Positions 25,007 through 35,620 of a DNA stretch of 41,820 nucleotides are shown here, in pieces. The position numbers and the translations under genes were made by a program. How positions within the stretch are numbered: position 1 is the stretch's first letter; every line of letters begins with the position of its first letter. The stretch lies in the NCBI GenBank assembly GCA_022819945.1, contig JAJEGI010000103.1, forward strand, positions 1 to 41,820, read 5' to 3'. The notes beneath the pieces were generated by a model. The model saw nothing but the letters and a program-made list of their open reading frames with translations, was not told the DNA's origin and made no database searches. This DNA is from Candidatus Poribacteria bacterium (GTDB lineage Bacteria > Poribacteria > WGA-4E > WGA-3G).

Positions 25007-26115
25007 TGGCAAGTCCTGAATTTGTATTTACACGTTATCCCAATTTAGAGGTTTCTTGGCCCTATGTGCATGAACAGATGGTAAGTCGGTTAGAAGAACT
25101 CGGCGTAACCCTTGTTCTCAACACCGGCAGCCGAGATCCTATTCACGAACAGGTCGATTTAAGCGAAACCATCGGTATATCCCATTTTGGTGGAAACGTG
25201 ACAGAAGCATGTATCGCAGCAGCCCCCAAACTCAAAGTGTTTGGAGCAATGACAGATAATTCCGGCCACGGTATCCCATACCAAGCCCTTCAGGCACGCG
25301 GTATCCCCGTCATTGAATCGACGCGAGCTTGGTCACAATCCGTTGCTGAGTGTGCCTTTGGTCTCGCGTTGTCTTCGTTGAGACGGACAGCACAGTGGCA
25401 TCTGCGGATGGCACAGGGTGAAAAACTCTGGGATTGGGAGAACCCGATGTGGGGTTCGCTAAACGCCCGTGAAAGCGGCGCATCCCTTGATAAACTCCCC
25501 GCAGCACATCAGTTCTGTGACGATCCAGATTTCGTCAACGGCGACCTTGGCACTAAAAACATCGGTGTCATCGGACTCGGACAGATTGGCGGAAAAATCG
25601 CAAAATGGTGTCGGGTCTTCGGCGCAACGGTCGTAGGTTTTGATCCGTATGTACCGGACGAACTCCTCCAAGAATGGGACGTGCAACGTGCCGATATGGA
25701 CACGCTCGCTGATAACTCCGACATCGTGTTTGTGGCGGTCCCACCAACACCTTCAGCGCGGCATCTATTGAATCGAGAACGGATCTATCACCTCCGCAAA
25801 GGCAGTTTAGTTGTCGTGATTACACGCGCCCATGCGGTTGATATGGAAGCACTGCGGGAACGAATAGTGAAAGATGAACTTGCTGGCGCATTTGATGTCT
25901 ACGACATTGAACCCGTACACGTTGATGATGAACTGCGCAACCGAGATAACGTCGTCCACACACCACACATCGCAGGAAGAACAAAGGATTCCAACTTGCG
26001 CGTAGCGGACATGACTGTGGATGATTTTGTGCGGGTGTTAAAGGGTGAAACCCCGCTCGGCGCATTAACACCCAAAGCAGTTGAAGTCCGAACCTCACCG
26101 AATCCAAGTCAGTAA
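25006..26115 (+). CDS. D-isomer-specific 2-hydroxyacid dehydrogenase
   Basis: A 369-residue NAD-dependent dehydrogenase interconverting a 2-hydroxyacid and 2-ketoacid. ATG 25006 is chosen because AAGGA precedes it and it gives a family-like N terminus; a TTG at 24955 would extend into the leader. The Rossmann motif is IGVIGLGQIGGKIA (about 187-200). The catalytic triad is visible as Arg in TRAHAVD, Glu in DIEPV and His in TPHIAG. Between the two halves there is an insertion of about 30-40 residues (LWDWENPMWGSLN to DDPDF). This insertion and the GH2 neighbour suggest a sugar-acid substrate, but that is inference. Confidence 0.92.
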   Translation: MASPEFVFTRYPNLEVSWPYVHEQMVSRLEELGVTLVLNTGSRDPIHEQVDLSETIGISHFGGNVTEACIAAAPKLKVFGAMTDNSGHGIPYQALQARGIPVIESTRAWSQSVAECAFGLALSSLRRTAQWHLRMAQGEKLWDWENPMWGSLNARESGASLDKLPAAHQFCDDPDFVNGDLGTKNIGVIGLGQIGGKIAKWCRVFGATVVGFDPYVPDELLQEWDVQRADMDTLADNSDIVFVAVPPTPSARHLLNRERIYHLRKGSLVVVITRAHAVDMEALRERIVKDELAGAFDVYDIEPVHVDDELRNRDNVVHTPHIAGRTKDSNLRVADMTVDDFVRVLKGETPLGALTPKAVEVRTSPNPSQ

Positions 26116-26124
26116 CGGGAAATA

Positions 26125-26228
26125 GTTATCAGTGAAGAAGTTACCAGTAACCAGTTGCCAGTGAAGAAGTCTCTTTTACTGGCAACTGAAAACTGAAAGG
26201 TTTTTCGCAGAAAAACCGTACTGATAAC
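26125..26228. repeat. Intergenic inverted repeat of the TTATCAGTT family (copy 5)
   Basis: This is the clearest copy. Outer arms GTTATCAGT (26125-26133) and ACTGATAAC (26220-26228), and inner arms AGTTGCCAGT (26153-26162) and ACTGGCAACT (26178-26187), are both perfect. A separate perfect hairpin, GGTTTTTC-GCA-GAAAAACC, lies at 26199-26217. The element fills the junction between the dehydrogenase and hisC. Confidence 0.65.
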
Positions 26229-26244
26229 TGACAACTCAAAAAAA

Positions 26245-27339
26245 ATGTCATCTGAAACATTAAAAAATCTCATTCGTCCAGATATTGCAGACATGGCACC
26301 TTACACGCCCATCGTGCCGTTTGATGTGCTCAGTCAACGCCTTGGCATTCCTGTTGAGAACATCATTAAACTTGATGCAAACGAGAACCCCTACGGTCCC
26401 TCGCCTCGTATCTATCAAGCATTGGCAGATGAAACCTATTATCACATCTATCCAGATCCCGACAGTACATTACTCCGTCAAGCACTCAGTCAATATACAG
26501 GCATTGATGCGACACACATCGTCGCTGGACACGGCGCAGATGAACTAATCGACCTGTTAATTCGACTCTTCATCGCACCGAGTGATGCAGTCATCAATTG
26601 CCCTCCCACTTTTGGTATGTACCGTTTTGACACCGAACTTAACGGTGGAAAGATAATTGACATTGAGCGAAAATCGGATTTTTCGTTAGACACTGAAAAG
26701 ATAGTTGAGATTGTTAACAGCAGCAGTAACATCAAAATCCTCTTTGTTACAAGTCCAAACAACCCCGACGGAGGGATGCTTGGTGATACCTGTCTTCGGC
26801 AGCTGCTTCAACTGCCACTAATTGTTGTATTAGATGAGGCTTACATTGAATTCGCTGGAGGGAGTCGCGCAGACTGGGTTTTAGAACACGAAAACCTGAT
26901 TGTGCTTCGGACATTCAGTAAATGGGCAGGTCTTGCAGGATTACGCGTAGGTTATGGAATTTTTCCGTACTGGATACTTTCACATCTGTTGAAGATTAAG
27001 CAACCCTATAACGTAAACCTTGCGGGTGCTACAGCGGCGTTGGCTTCGCTGTCAGATGTGCGCCAATTAGAAAAAAATGTGGAAAAAATTGTAGAGGAAC
27101 GGGGAAGACTCTATCAGGCACTGCGGGAGTTTGATTTCTTGGAACCGTATCCGAGTCAGGCGAATTTTATTCTCGCACGGGTTATCAACCGAGATGCGGC
27201 GGCGTTAAAAGCGATGTTAGCGGAACGCGGAATCCTCATCCGATATTTTGACACACCACGTCTACACAACCATGTTCGGATCAGCGTTGGCACCCCATCA
27301 CAAATATCCGTACTCTTAAAAACGCTGTCAACGTTATAG
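26245..27339 (+). CDS. hisC: Histidinol-phosphate aminotransferase
   Basis: HisC transfers an amino group from glutamate to imidazole-acetol phosphate in histidine synthesis, using PLP. The 364-residue product has the fold-type I pattern: LDANENPYGPSP at the N terminus, AGHGADELIDLL, TSPNNPDGGML, LDEAYIEF, and the PLP Lys at K226 in TFSKWAGLAGLRVGYG. PYNVN and the C-terminal HVRISVGT complete the family signature. The gene is alone rather than in a his operon; related phenylalanine or tyrosine aminotransferases share this fold, so the role in histidine synthesis is likely but not proven. Its 3' end overlaps convergent ispH by six bases. Confidence 0.92.
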   Translation: MSSETLKNLIRPDIADMAPYTPIVPFDVLSQRLGIPVENIIKLDANENPYGPSPRIYQALADETYYHIYPDPDSTLLRQALSQYTGIDATHIVAGHGADELIDLLIRLFIAPSDAVINCPPTFGMYRFDTELNGGKIIDIERKSDFSLDTEKIVEIVNSSSNIKILFVTSPNNPDGGMLGDTCLRQLLQLPLIVVLDEAYIEFAGGSRADWVLEHENLIVLRTFSKWAGLAGLRVGYGIFPYWILSHLLKIKQPYNVNLAGATAALASLSDVRQLEKNVEKIVEERGRLYQALREFDFLEPYPSQANFILARVINRDAAALKAMLAERGILIRYFDTPRLHNHVRISVGTPSQISVLLKTLSTL

Positions 27340-28563
27340 GAAAAGCTCCAATACTTCCTCTACCGACCGAGTATCTGGAAACCAGCCAACAATCTTTTGC
27401 AATACTTCATCCAAGAGAACATCGGGGCAAGACGCACCAGCAGTCAGTACAATATCGGTAGGTGTTTTCGGATCCCTTAAAAGCCAATCTTCTGTCGTCT
27501 GTACGTGTTTTGTCTCTAATTCCAGATGGCGAATACATGTTGGACTCAGGAGCTCGTCTGCATCTCGAATAAAATAGGTCGGAAGGTGTTGTTGACAGAG
27601 TTCCACAAGATGGCTCGTATTAGAAGAATTATAGCCGCCGACAACTACAGCAATATCGCCACCATCGGCAATCAGTGCAAGTGTTGCATCCTGATTTTCT
27701 TTCGTCGCATAACAGAGCGTGTCTCTCGTATCGGCAAAATGTGAAGACATCTCCACTTCGCCGTACACAGTTCTGATAGTATCCCGCAGCAAATTGGCAA
27801 TCGCCTCAGTCTCCGTCGCGAGCATCGTCGTCTGGTTGACCACACCGATGCGTTTCAGGTGAACAGCAGGATCGAAGCCTGGAGAAAAGCGATCTGCGAA
27901 TTTTTCAAAGAAGAACTCAGTATCGGCTTCACCAGAGATAACTTTCGCTAAATCGCGTGCTTCCTCAAAGTCCCGCACGACGACAACGGGCGCGCTCGCC
28001 TGTGCGTGTGAAAACGTTGCCCGAGTCTCTTCATGATAACGTTTCCCATGGATAACCACAGTGTAATCCTGATTGCCGATCTCCTCACTCCGCCGCCAAA
28101 CTTTCTCTACAAACGGACAGGTCGTGTTATAGGCAGTAAGGGTAACACCACGCGCTTTGAGAGCCTTCTCTATCTCAAGGGTCGTCCCGAAAGCCGGAAC
28201 AATAACAACATCATTTGGCATCAAAATATCAAAGGGAAGGAGGGGGGTACCAGCCGTATCCATTAAGAACCGGACACCGCGTTGTTTTAGATTCTCGTTG
28301 ACACGTGGATTGTGAATAATTTCAGACAATAGGAAAATACGCTTGTTTGGGTTTTCTGCCAGTGCCTGATAAGCGATTTCAATAGCATTTTCAACGCCGT
28401 AGCAGAAACCGAAGTGACGAGCGATTTTAAATCGGACGGGTCCGAAATCTAACAAGGTTGGTGCAAGGTCTCGCTTTCGGACATCCGTATCTCGGCGCGC
28501 TTGTTTAACTACAGAAATAATAGGGCTGTGATAGAAGTGAGGTAAGTTAAAAGTTCGAGGCAT
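27334..28563 (-). CDS. ispH: 4-hydroxy-3-methylbut-2-enyl diphosphate reductase
   Basis: IspH is the last enzyme of the MEP isoprenoid pathway and carries a 4Fe-4S cluster bound by three Cys. These are visible in GFCYGVENA, NTTCPFVEK and TAGASCPDVL. The product (409 residues from ATG 28563) has an N-terminal extension and is longer than the about 310-residue E. coli type; the VVIHGKRYHEETRAT segment resembles the cyanobacterial/plant-type enzyme. ATG 28563 is preceded by GGGGA; a GTG at 28587 and an ATG at 28581 in the same frame would add eight or two-codon-shorter extensions. It lies downstream of rpmH on the minus strand, in the place where rnpA is usually found. Confidence 0.93.
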   Translation of the reverse strand: MPRTFNLPHFYHSPIISVVKQARRDTDVRKRDLAPTLLDFGPVRFKIARHFGFCYGVENAIEIAYQALAENPNKRIFLLSEIIHNPRVNENLKQRGVRFLMDTAGTPLLPFDILMPNDVVIVPAFGTTLEIEKALKARGVTLTAYNTTCPFVEKVWRRSEEIGNQDYTVVIHGKRYHEETRATFSHAQASAPVVVVRDFEEARDLAKVISGEADTEFFFEKFADRFSPGFDPAVHLKRIGVVNQTTMLATETEAIANLLRDTIRTVYGEVEMSSHFADTRDTLCYATKENQDATLALIADGGDIAVVVGGYNSSNTSHLVELCQQHLPTYFIRDADELLSPTCIRHLELETKHVQTTEDWLLRDPKTPTDIVLTAGASCPDVLLDEVLQKIVGWFPDTRSVEEVLELFL

Positions 28564-28710
28564 TCGCTTTCCCCATCCCATTGACACAAGAATTGATGTT
28601 TTTTATTCGTCTGTTTGCTTCACTTTTTCGTCTAACACTTAACACGCTAACACTACATAAGGAAACCGGATGCAAGTGCTTGACTGTAAGCCGTTCTTTA
28701 TCAAAATACT

Positions 28711-28845
28711 TTAGGCACTTAGGACCTTCCGCCCCTTGGCGCGACGGCGCGCAATGGTTTGTCTGCCATGCCGTGTTGACATCCGTTTGCGAAAACCTAA
28801 TTTATTTTTCCGTTTCCGTCGATGTGGTTGATATGTGCGTTTCAT
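28711..28845 (-). CDS. rpmH: 50S ribosomal protein L34
   Basis: A 44-residue basic protein, [18 protein letters not shown] at the N terminus and [13 protein letters not shown] at the C terminus, a full match to the L34 pattern ([12 protein letters not shown] in the middle). It sits in the large ribosomal subunit. ATG 28845 has AAGAGGA seven bases upstream. A longer + strand frame covers the same bases but is a shadow. rpmH is divergent from dnaA, as in many bacteria; the expected rnpA gene does not follow. A TATAGT box on the minus strand at 28916-28911 is a possible -10 element, 65 bases before the start. Confidence 0.97.
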   Translation of the reverse strand: MKRTYQPHRRKRKNKLGFRKRMSTRHGRQTIARRRAKGRKVLSA

Positions 28846-29121
28846 GAATCTGTCCTCTTTTCTGTCTTGGTCTTAGGTAATTATAGGATAGGCATCATCT
28901 TTTTTATTACACTATACCCTTAAAAATAAAGAGTCCGTTCACCGGATCAGTATGATGTTTCGCTTTAAAATGATACGCTATTTTTTGAGATTTGTCAAAT
29001 TTTTTGCTGCCTCATACATTTTCGTCGGTAAGAAAAAATAACTTGCTAAAATTTCGGTTTTAGGTCAGAATATTTTTTTGTATGCTCTTGACAGGTTAAT
29101 ATTTTTCAGAAAAATAAAATG
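28846..29121. other. AT-rich divergent spacer between rpmH and dnaA
   Basis: This is the first part of a 440-base gene-free stretch up to dnaA, very rich in A and T. I see the rpmH ribosome binding site and possible -10 (28911-28916), a TTGACA at 29088-29093 without a good -10, and no DnaA boxes of TTATCCACA type. The AT bias could assist strand opening, but the box cluster is on the other side of dnaA. Confidence 0.5.
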
Positions 29122-29150
29122 TTGACATTTCTCTCAGAAAATGATACGAT
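29122..29150 (+). promoter_or_regulatory. Sigma-70-type promoter for dnaA
   Basis: A perfect -35 TTGACA (29122-29127) is separated by 17 bases from TACGAT (29145-29150, four of six matches to TATAAT). It points toward dnaA, 87-135 bases before the candidate start codons. Confidence 0.65.
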
Positions 29151-29285
29151 TTTTTTATAATAAAAATTTTAATCTCCATAATTGCATCCTATAATCTTAT
29201 TTTTTTTAGGAATCATGAAGCCTAAGCTTGAGAGCCGATGTTAAAGCTGAAGGCATACGTGCAATCTCGGTTAGGATATATGCTC

Positions 29286-30662
29286 ATGCGGCACTCCCCA
29301 GACGAAATTTGGTCAGAAATATTAGAGAACCTTAACGACACAGCACAGCAGGATGTCTATCTTCACCAAGCAGTCCCGCTTTCAATCACAGCGGACGCAT
29401 TGAACATAGCTGTACCATCTGCGTATACACGTGCGCGGATTGAAGAACGATTTCATGCTGATATTCAGCGGGTGTTAGCGACGCTAATCGGGGCACAGTG
29501 CGCACTCATTCTTACGATAGATAACTCTATGTCCAATAGCAGTGAGGATCCTGACGCAATAGAAACGGAAGTTGAGGATAACACTGACCCATCCTTGGCT
29601 AACGATATCTCAATCTCATTACAGCAAAATCAGACAGGATTGAATCCGAACTATCGGTTCGATACTTTCGTTGTTGATACACCCAATCGAATCTGTCACG
29701 CAACAGCTTTAGCTGTTTCAGAAAATCCCGGACGTGACTATAACCCACTTTTTATTTATGGCGGTGTCGGATTAGGTAAAACCCATCTCTTGCACGCAAT
29801 CGGTAATAGACTCTCGGCGACTCAGCCTGATAAGAAAGTCTTGTACGTTACATCAGAGACTTTCATGAATGAATACGTTGAGTCTATTGTTAACCGCGGA
29901 TCCGCACAAGGATTTCGCACAAAATATCGAACAGCAGATATGCTTTTGATTGATGATATACAGTTTTTGGAACGCAAAGAGGGCACGCAAGAGGAGTTCT
30001 TTAACACCTTCAACGAGCTCCACATGAATTCAAACCAAATCGTCATGACCAGTGACCGGACACCAAACAACCTTGAAAACCTTGAAGTCCGGCTCCGATC
30101 CCGATTTCAATCAGGCATGGTCGCTGAAATTGGCATGCCACAGTACGAGATGCGTATCGCAATCCTCCGCCAAAAGTGCCAAGACCACGGGTATAACCTC
30201 CCTGATGATGTGCTCAGTTACATTGCTGAAGTCGTTGAGACTAACATCCGAGAACTCGAAGGCACTCTCACGCGGCTGGTCGCGCAAGCTACAATACTCA
30301 AGGAAGAGTTAAGTTTAGACCTCGCACGAGAAGTACTCAACGATGTCGGGCCCCCTTCACCGATTCAACATCGAAGAACAGCTACGTCAAAAGCGATACA
30401 GACTGTTGTTGCCGATTATTTCGGTATTGATGTAGCAGACCTCGTGTCTCTGAAAAGGACGAAGGAATTGGTGCAACCGCGACAGATCGCTATGTATATG
30501 TGCAGGGAATTGACACAAATGTCTTACGCAAATATTGCACAGGCTTTTAATAGGGAAAATCATACCACCATCATCCACGCTTGCAAGCAGGTAGAAAATA
30601 TGATACACGGTAATGAGGATGAGCAGCAAACAATTACGCTCCTACTTGATCAATTCCGTTAG
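29286..30662 (+). CDS. dnaA: Chromosomal replication initiator protein DnaA
   Basis: DnaA binds DnaA boxes and, with ATP, opens oriC. ATG 29286 is chosen: AGGA lies nine bases upstream and the product starts MRHSPDEIWSEIL, the normal domain I beginning (458 residues). The same frame extends to ATG 29238 (474 residues) with a weaker ribosome site. Domain II is acidic and short (about 95-125). The AAA+ domain has Walker A GGVGLGKTH and Walker B MLLIDDIQFL, and domain IV ends with the box-recognition signature NHTTIIHACKQVE. A cluster of DnaA boxes follows directly. dnaN, the usual next gene, is missing. Confidence 0.97.
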   Translation: MRHSPDEIWSEILENLNDTAQQDVYLHQAVPLSITADALNIAVPSAYTRARIEERFHADIQRVLATLIGAQCALILTIDNSMSNSSEDPDAIETEVEDNTDPSLANDISISLQQNQTGLNPNYRFDTFVVDTPNRICHATALAVSENPGRDYNPLFIYGGVGLGKTHLLHAIGNRLSATQPDKKVLYVTSETFMNEYVESIVNRGSAQGFRTKYRTADMLLIDDIQFLERKEGTQEEFFNTFNELHMNSNQIVMTSDRTPNNLENLEVRLRSRFQSGMVAEIGMPQYEMRIAILRQKCQDHGYNLPDDVLSYIAEVVETNIRELEGTLTRLVAQATILKEELSLDLAREVLNDVGPPSPIQHRRTATSKAIQTVVADYFGIDVADLVSLKRTKELVQPRQIAMYMCRELTQMSYANIAQAFNRENHTTIIHACKQVENMIHGNEDEQQTITLLLDQFR

Positions 30663-30704
30663 CCAAATTTAGCACTTTTTTCTTATAAAATGTCCTTTTA
30701 ATAC

Positions 30705-30964
30705 TGTTGATAACCTGTGCATAACCATGTTAAAATACTGTTGATAACTTGTTGATAACTTGTTGATAACTTGTCTGTTTTTCGTCTTTGTTGATAACCT
30801 GTTGATAACTCACTAATTTATCCACAAGTTATCCACAGGGTACTTGTCAATAGTGGCAAGCGTTTAAGCGAGTTATCCACTTATCCACAGCCCCTACTAC
30901 TACTACTAAGGCCCAATTTATATATTAATAGAGAATTAGTACAATTAGTAGAGCAGGTGGATAA
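30705..30964. other. Origin of replication (oriC)
   Basis: The dnaA-recF spacer holds at least nine DnaA boxes. Six are TGTTGATAA (starting 30705, 30739, 30750, 30761, 30789, 30800). Three are TTATCCACA (30818, 30829, 30881), with a variant TTATCCACT at 30873 and GGTGGATAA at 30956 by the recF start. Seven boxes are spaced exactly 11 bases from a neighbour, so they lie on one helical face. The last box (30881-30889) is followed by GCCC, then five CTA triplets (30894-30908), then an AT-rich stretch (30914-30930). This is the order of the B. subtilis basal unwinding system: box, GC spacer, DnaA-trio, unwinding element. Confidence 0.93.
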
Positions 30965-32326
30965 GTGTTAAAAGTTAGTTTGCAAACAATATCCGCTCAA
31001 GGAAAATTTTCACCCTCAAAACAGATGGTATTAGATCATATCGTTTTACGAAACTTTCGTAACTATAGTGATTGCGAAATAGACTTTCCTAAGCCCGTTA
31101 TCCTAATTGTCGGTGGAAATGCACAGGGAAAGACGAGTCTGCTTGAAGCGATCTATTTTCTCTGCACCGCGGAATCTCACCGTGCGACTCATGATGCCGA
31201 ATTGATTCGGCATCATGAGTCAGGATTTTATCTAAAAGGGATATTGAGGAACGGTAGCGACGATGTGACGTCTCTTGAGGCGATGAAACGAGCACGGGGG
31301 CAGTTTAAACTAAAAAAGAACGGGGTTCTTCAGACAAAACGTTCTGAGTGGATAGGACAATTTAATGCCGTATTTTTTTCACCGGAGTCCCTAACATTGG
31401 TAAAGGGGGGTCCCTCGGAGCGGAGACGGTTTTTAGATCTCTTGATTTCACAAACTGACAGTGAATACCTAAAAAGCCTGCAAGCGTATAATTTTGTTCT
31501 CAAACAACGGAATGAGTTGCTGAAGCAAATTCGCGCAGCGTTTGCAAGCACAGCCCAGTTAGATGCTTGGGATAAATTGTTACTCATGCACGGTGCCGCA
31601 GTTATCATAAAGCGGTTGGAAATTTTTCATCAATTGAGAAATTACGCAATCCAAAACCACCATAAACTCACCGGCGGTGCGGAAAATTTGGCGTTAACGT
31701 ATCGTTCGGCATCAGTGCCGGACGATACGTTAACAAATAATATTGAAAACGGTAATTTGCAAGACCTCTCCACGAATCTTTTGGCGGACCCCTCAGATGT
31801 ATCAGACAAGATCACTTCTGAAGATAAGGTGATAAAGCACTTTGGCGTATCATTAAACGGTTCACGCGAATCAGATTTGCAGAGAGGCACAACTTTAGTC
31901 GGTCCGCATCGGGATGACTTTCTCATTGAATTGGAAAACGAATCCAAAGCGAGTTCTCCTAATCATTACGATGACCGTGATTCACATCCGCCCGAGCATG
32001 AAACGGAAATATTTCGGGAAGTCGCACGATCTTATGGATCGCAGGGTCAGCAGCGGACTATCGCATTAGCACTTAAGTTAGCAGAATTAGAGTTGATCCG
32101 ACATCTGACAGGTAGGAATCCTATAGTCTTGTTGGATGATGTCACCTCAGAGTTAGATTACAATCGGATAGGCTATTTGTTGGAAGTTCTTCAGGATTTA
32201 AGTGCCCAGACCTTCATCACTGCCACAGATGTTGATCCACTTGTACACCACCTAAATCAACCGAGCGTGTTGATAGTTGAAAACGCTCAGATTAGTTCTA
32301 CCACGGAAGTCATCAAAAATCCGTGA
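30965..32326 (+). CDS. recF: DNA replication and repair protein RecF
   Basis: RecF is an ABC-type ATPase that helps load RecA at gaps. Motifs are LRNFRNY at the family N terminus, Walker A GGNAQGKTS, the signature GSQGQQRT, and Walker B PIVLLDDVTSELD. The start is unsettled: GTG 30965 has AGGTGG upstream, but family similarity begins only at ATG 31025 (MVLDHIVLRNFRNY), which has a poor ribosome site. At 433-453 residues it is longer than the usual 360-370. The extra length is mainly in polar inserts at about residues 250-300 and 325-350, before the signature. It is next to oriC and 16 bases before dciA. Confidence 0.95.
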   Translation: MLKVSLQTISAQGKFSPSKQMVLDHIVLRNFRNYSDCEIDFPKPVILIVGGNAQGKTSLLEAIYFLCTAESHRATHDAELIRHHESGFYLKGILRNGSDDVTSLEAMKRARGQFKLKKNGVLQTKRSEWIGQFNAVFFSPESLTLVKGGPSERRRFLDLLISQTDSEYLKSLQAYNFVLKQRNELLKQIRAAFASTAQLDAWDKLLLMHGAAVIIKRLEIFHQLRNYAIQNHHKLTGGAENLALTYRSASVPDDTLTNNIENGNLQDLSTNLLADPSDVSDKITSEDKVIKHFGVSLNGSRESDLQRGTTLVGPHRDDFLIELENESKASSPNHYDDRDSHPPEHETEIFREVARSYGSQGQQRTIALALKLAELELIRHLTGRNPIVLLDDVTSELDYNRIGYLLEVLQDLSAQTFITATDVDPLVHHLNQPSVLIVENAQISSTTEVIKNP

Positions 32327-32342
32327 CCCAAATGAGGGCAAA

Positions 32343-32837
32343 ATGCGGAAAACTCAAACTTTACGCGACCTCCTCACTGAATTCACCCGCGCTCGTGACC
32401 TTGAGCCGAAGATGCTTGAACAGAAGGTGTTTGTTTTATGGCGAGAATGCCTCAAAGCACCATTTGGCACAAAAACTGTCCCGGTATCTCTTTCAAACGG
32501 CGTTCTAAAAATCTATACGGAATATCCGCCGTTCAAAAATGCCCTATTGTTCTATAAGCAGAAAATCATAGCGGATCTGAATGCGGAATTAGGAGAAACC
32601 GTCCTTACGGATCTTCGGATAGAGATACGTCCAGGGCGGAAAGCAACACCACGCGACATAAGTCACAATCCTACCGCCCCAAAAATTCCAGACACACCTC
32701 ACGCCAGCAGCAATACCCACGCTCCAACCCCTGAAGAATTAGATCAAGTTGAACAGACAGTCGCTGGTGTGACGGATACTGAACTCAAAACTTCCCTGCG
32801 TCAATTATTCATTACACAAAGCAGAGAAAAGCCTTGA
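32343..32837 (+). CDS. dciA: DUF721 / DciA family helicase-operator protein
   Basis: A 164-residue protein with the DUF721 (DciA) domain in its first 100 residues (VFVLWRECL, YTEYPPFKNALLFYKQKIIADLNAELG, LRIEIRPGR). A Pro-, Thr- and His-rich linker and a short helical tail follow. DciA loads or operates the replicative helicase DnaB in most bacteria that lack DnaC/DnaI. ATG 32343 is preceded by GAGGG; a frame extension into recF is not used. The recF-dciA-gyrB order is common around bacterial origins. The -35 box of the gyrB promoter overlaps its stop codon. Confidence 0.85.
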   Translation: MRKTQTLRDLLTEFTRARDLEPKMLEQKVFVLWRECLKAPFGTKTVPVSLSNGVLKIYTEYPPFKNALLFYKQKIIADLNAELGETVLTDLRIEIRPGRKATPRDISHNPTAPKIPDTPHASSNTHAPTPEELDQVEQTVAGVTDTELKTSLRQLFITQSREKP

Positions 32838-32862
32838 CAAAACTTTTAAAATAAGGTATTCT
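32834..32862 (+). promoter_or_regulatory. Sigma-70-type promoter for gyrB
   Basis: TTGACA (32834-32839) overlaps the dciA TGA. A 17-base spacer leads to TATTCT (32857-32862). The 118-base leader that follows includes a hairpin with TCCCA / TGGGA arms (about 32932-32951), and a GGGGGCCCC palindrome near the gyrB start. Confidence 0.65.
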
Positions 32863-32974
32863 ATTTTAAGTAGATAAGTCAACAACTGTAGGGTTGATTG
32901 CGTTTTGCGGTATTAATTTAACACAGGTAGAATCCCATTTTAAAAGTGGGAATTAATCTAAAGGGGGCCCCTAA

Positions 32975-35491
<2,517 letters not shown>

Positions 35492-35494
<3 letters not shown>

Positions 35495-35540
35495 AGGAGG
35501 ATATTACAAAGTGTTGCTTGTCAGTTCCAAAATTTATTAA
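35492..35540 (+). promoter_or_regulatory. Strong orphan Shine-Dalgarno with a 9-residue ORF after gyrB
   Basis: AAAGGAGG directly follows the gyrB stop. The next start-like codon, GTG 35511, reads only nine codons (MLLVSSKIY) to TAA 35538-35540. The large gyrA gene starts 80 bases later without a recognisable Shine-Dalgarno. A 12-bp direct repeat (AATTTATTAATT) occurs at the end of this mini-ORF (35531-35542) and right before the gyrA start (35606-35617). Confidence 0.4.
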
Positions 35541-35620
35541 TTCTTAAGAACAGACTTATTTCATAGAAAACAGTGTTCCCTTCAACAGCGGGAGCATAGC
35601 AACGCAATTTATTAATTTAT

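Noticed and set aside
26199..26217. GGTTTTTC-GCA-GAAAAACC hairpin as an intrinsic terminator
   Set aside because: The stem is perfect, but it is AT-rich and not followed by a T-run; it is treated as part of the intergenic repeat region.
28581..28847. 88-codon + strand ORF between ispH and dnaA
   Set aside because: It covers rpmH on the other strand, which has a complete L34 match and a good ribosome site.
29215..29244. Nine-codon upstream ORF (MKPKLESRC) overlapping the longer dnaA start
   Set aside because: Its AGGA is only three bases from the ATG, and the better dnaA start is 29286, so coupling is not needed.
30739..30808. Tandem TGTTGATAAC repeats resembling a small CRISPR or satellite array
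   Set aside because: Units are 9-11 bases without spacers and match DnaA boxes; they lie between dnaA and recF, so they are part of oriC.
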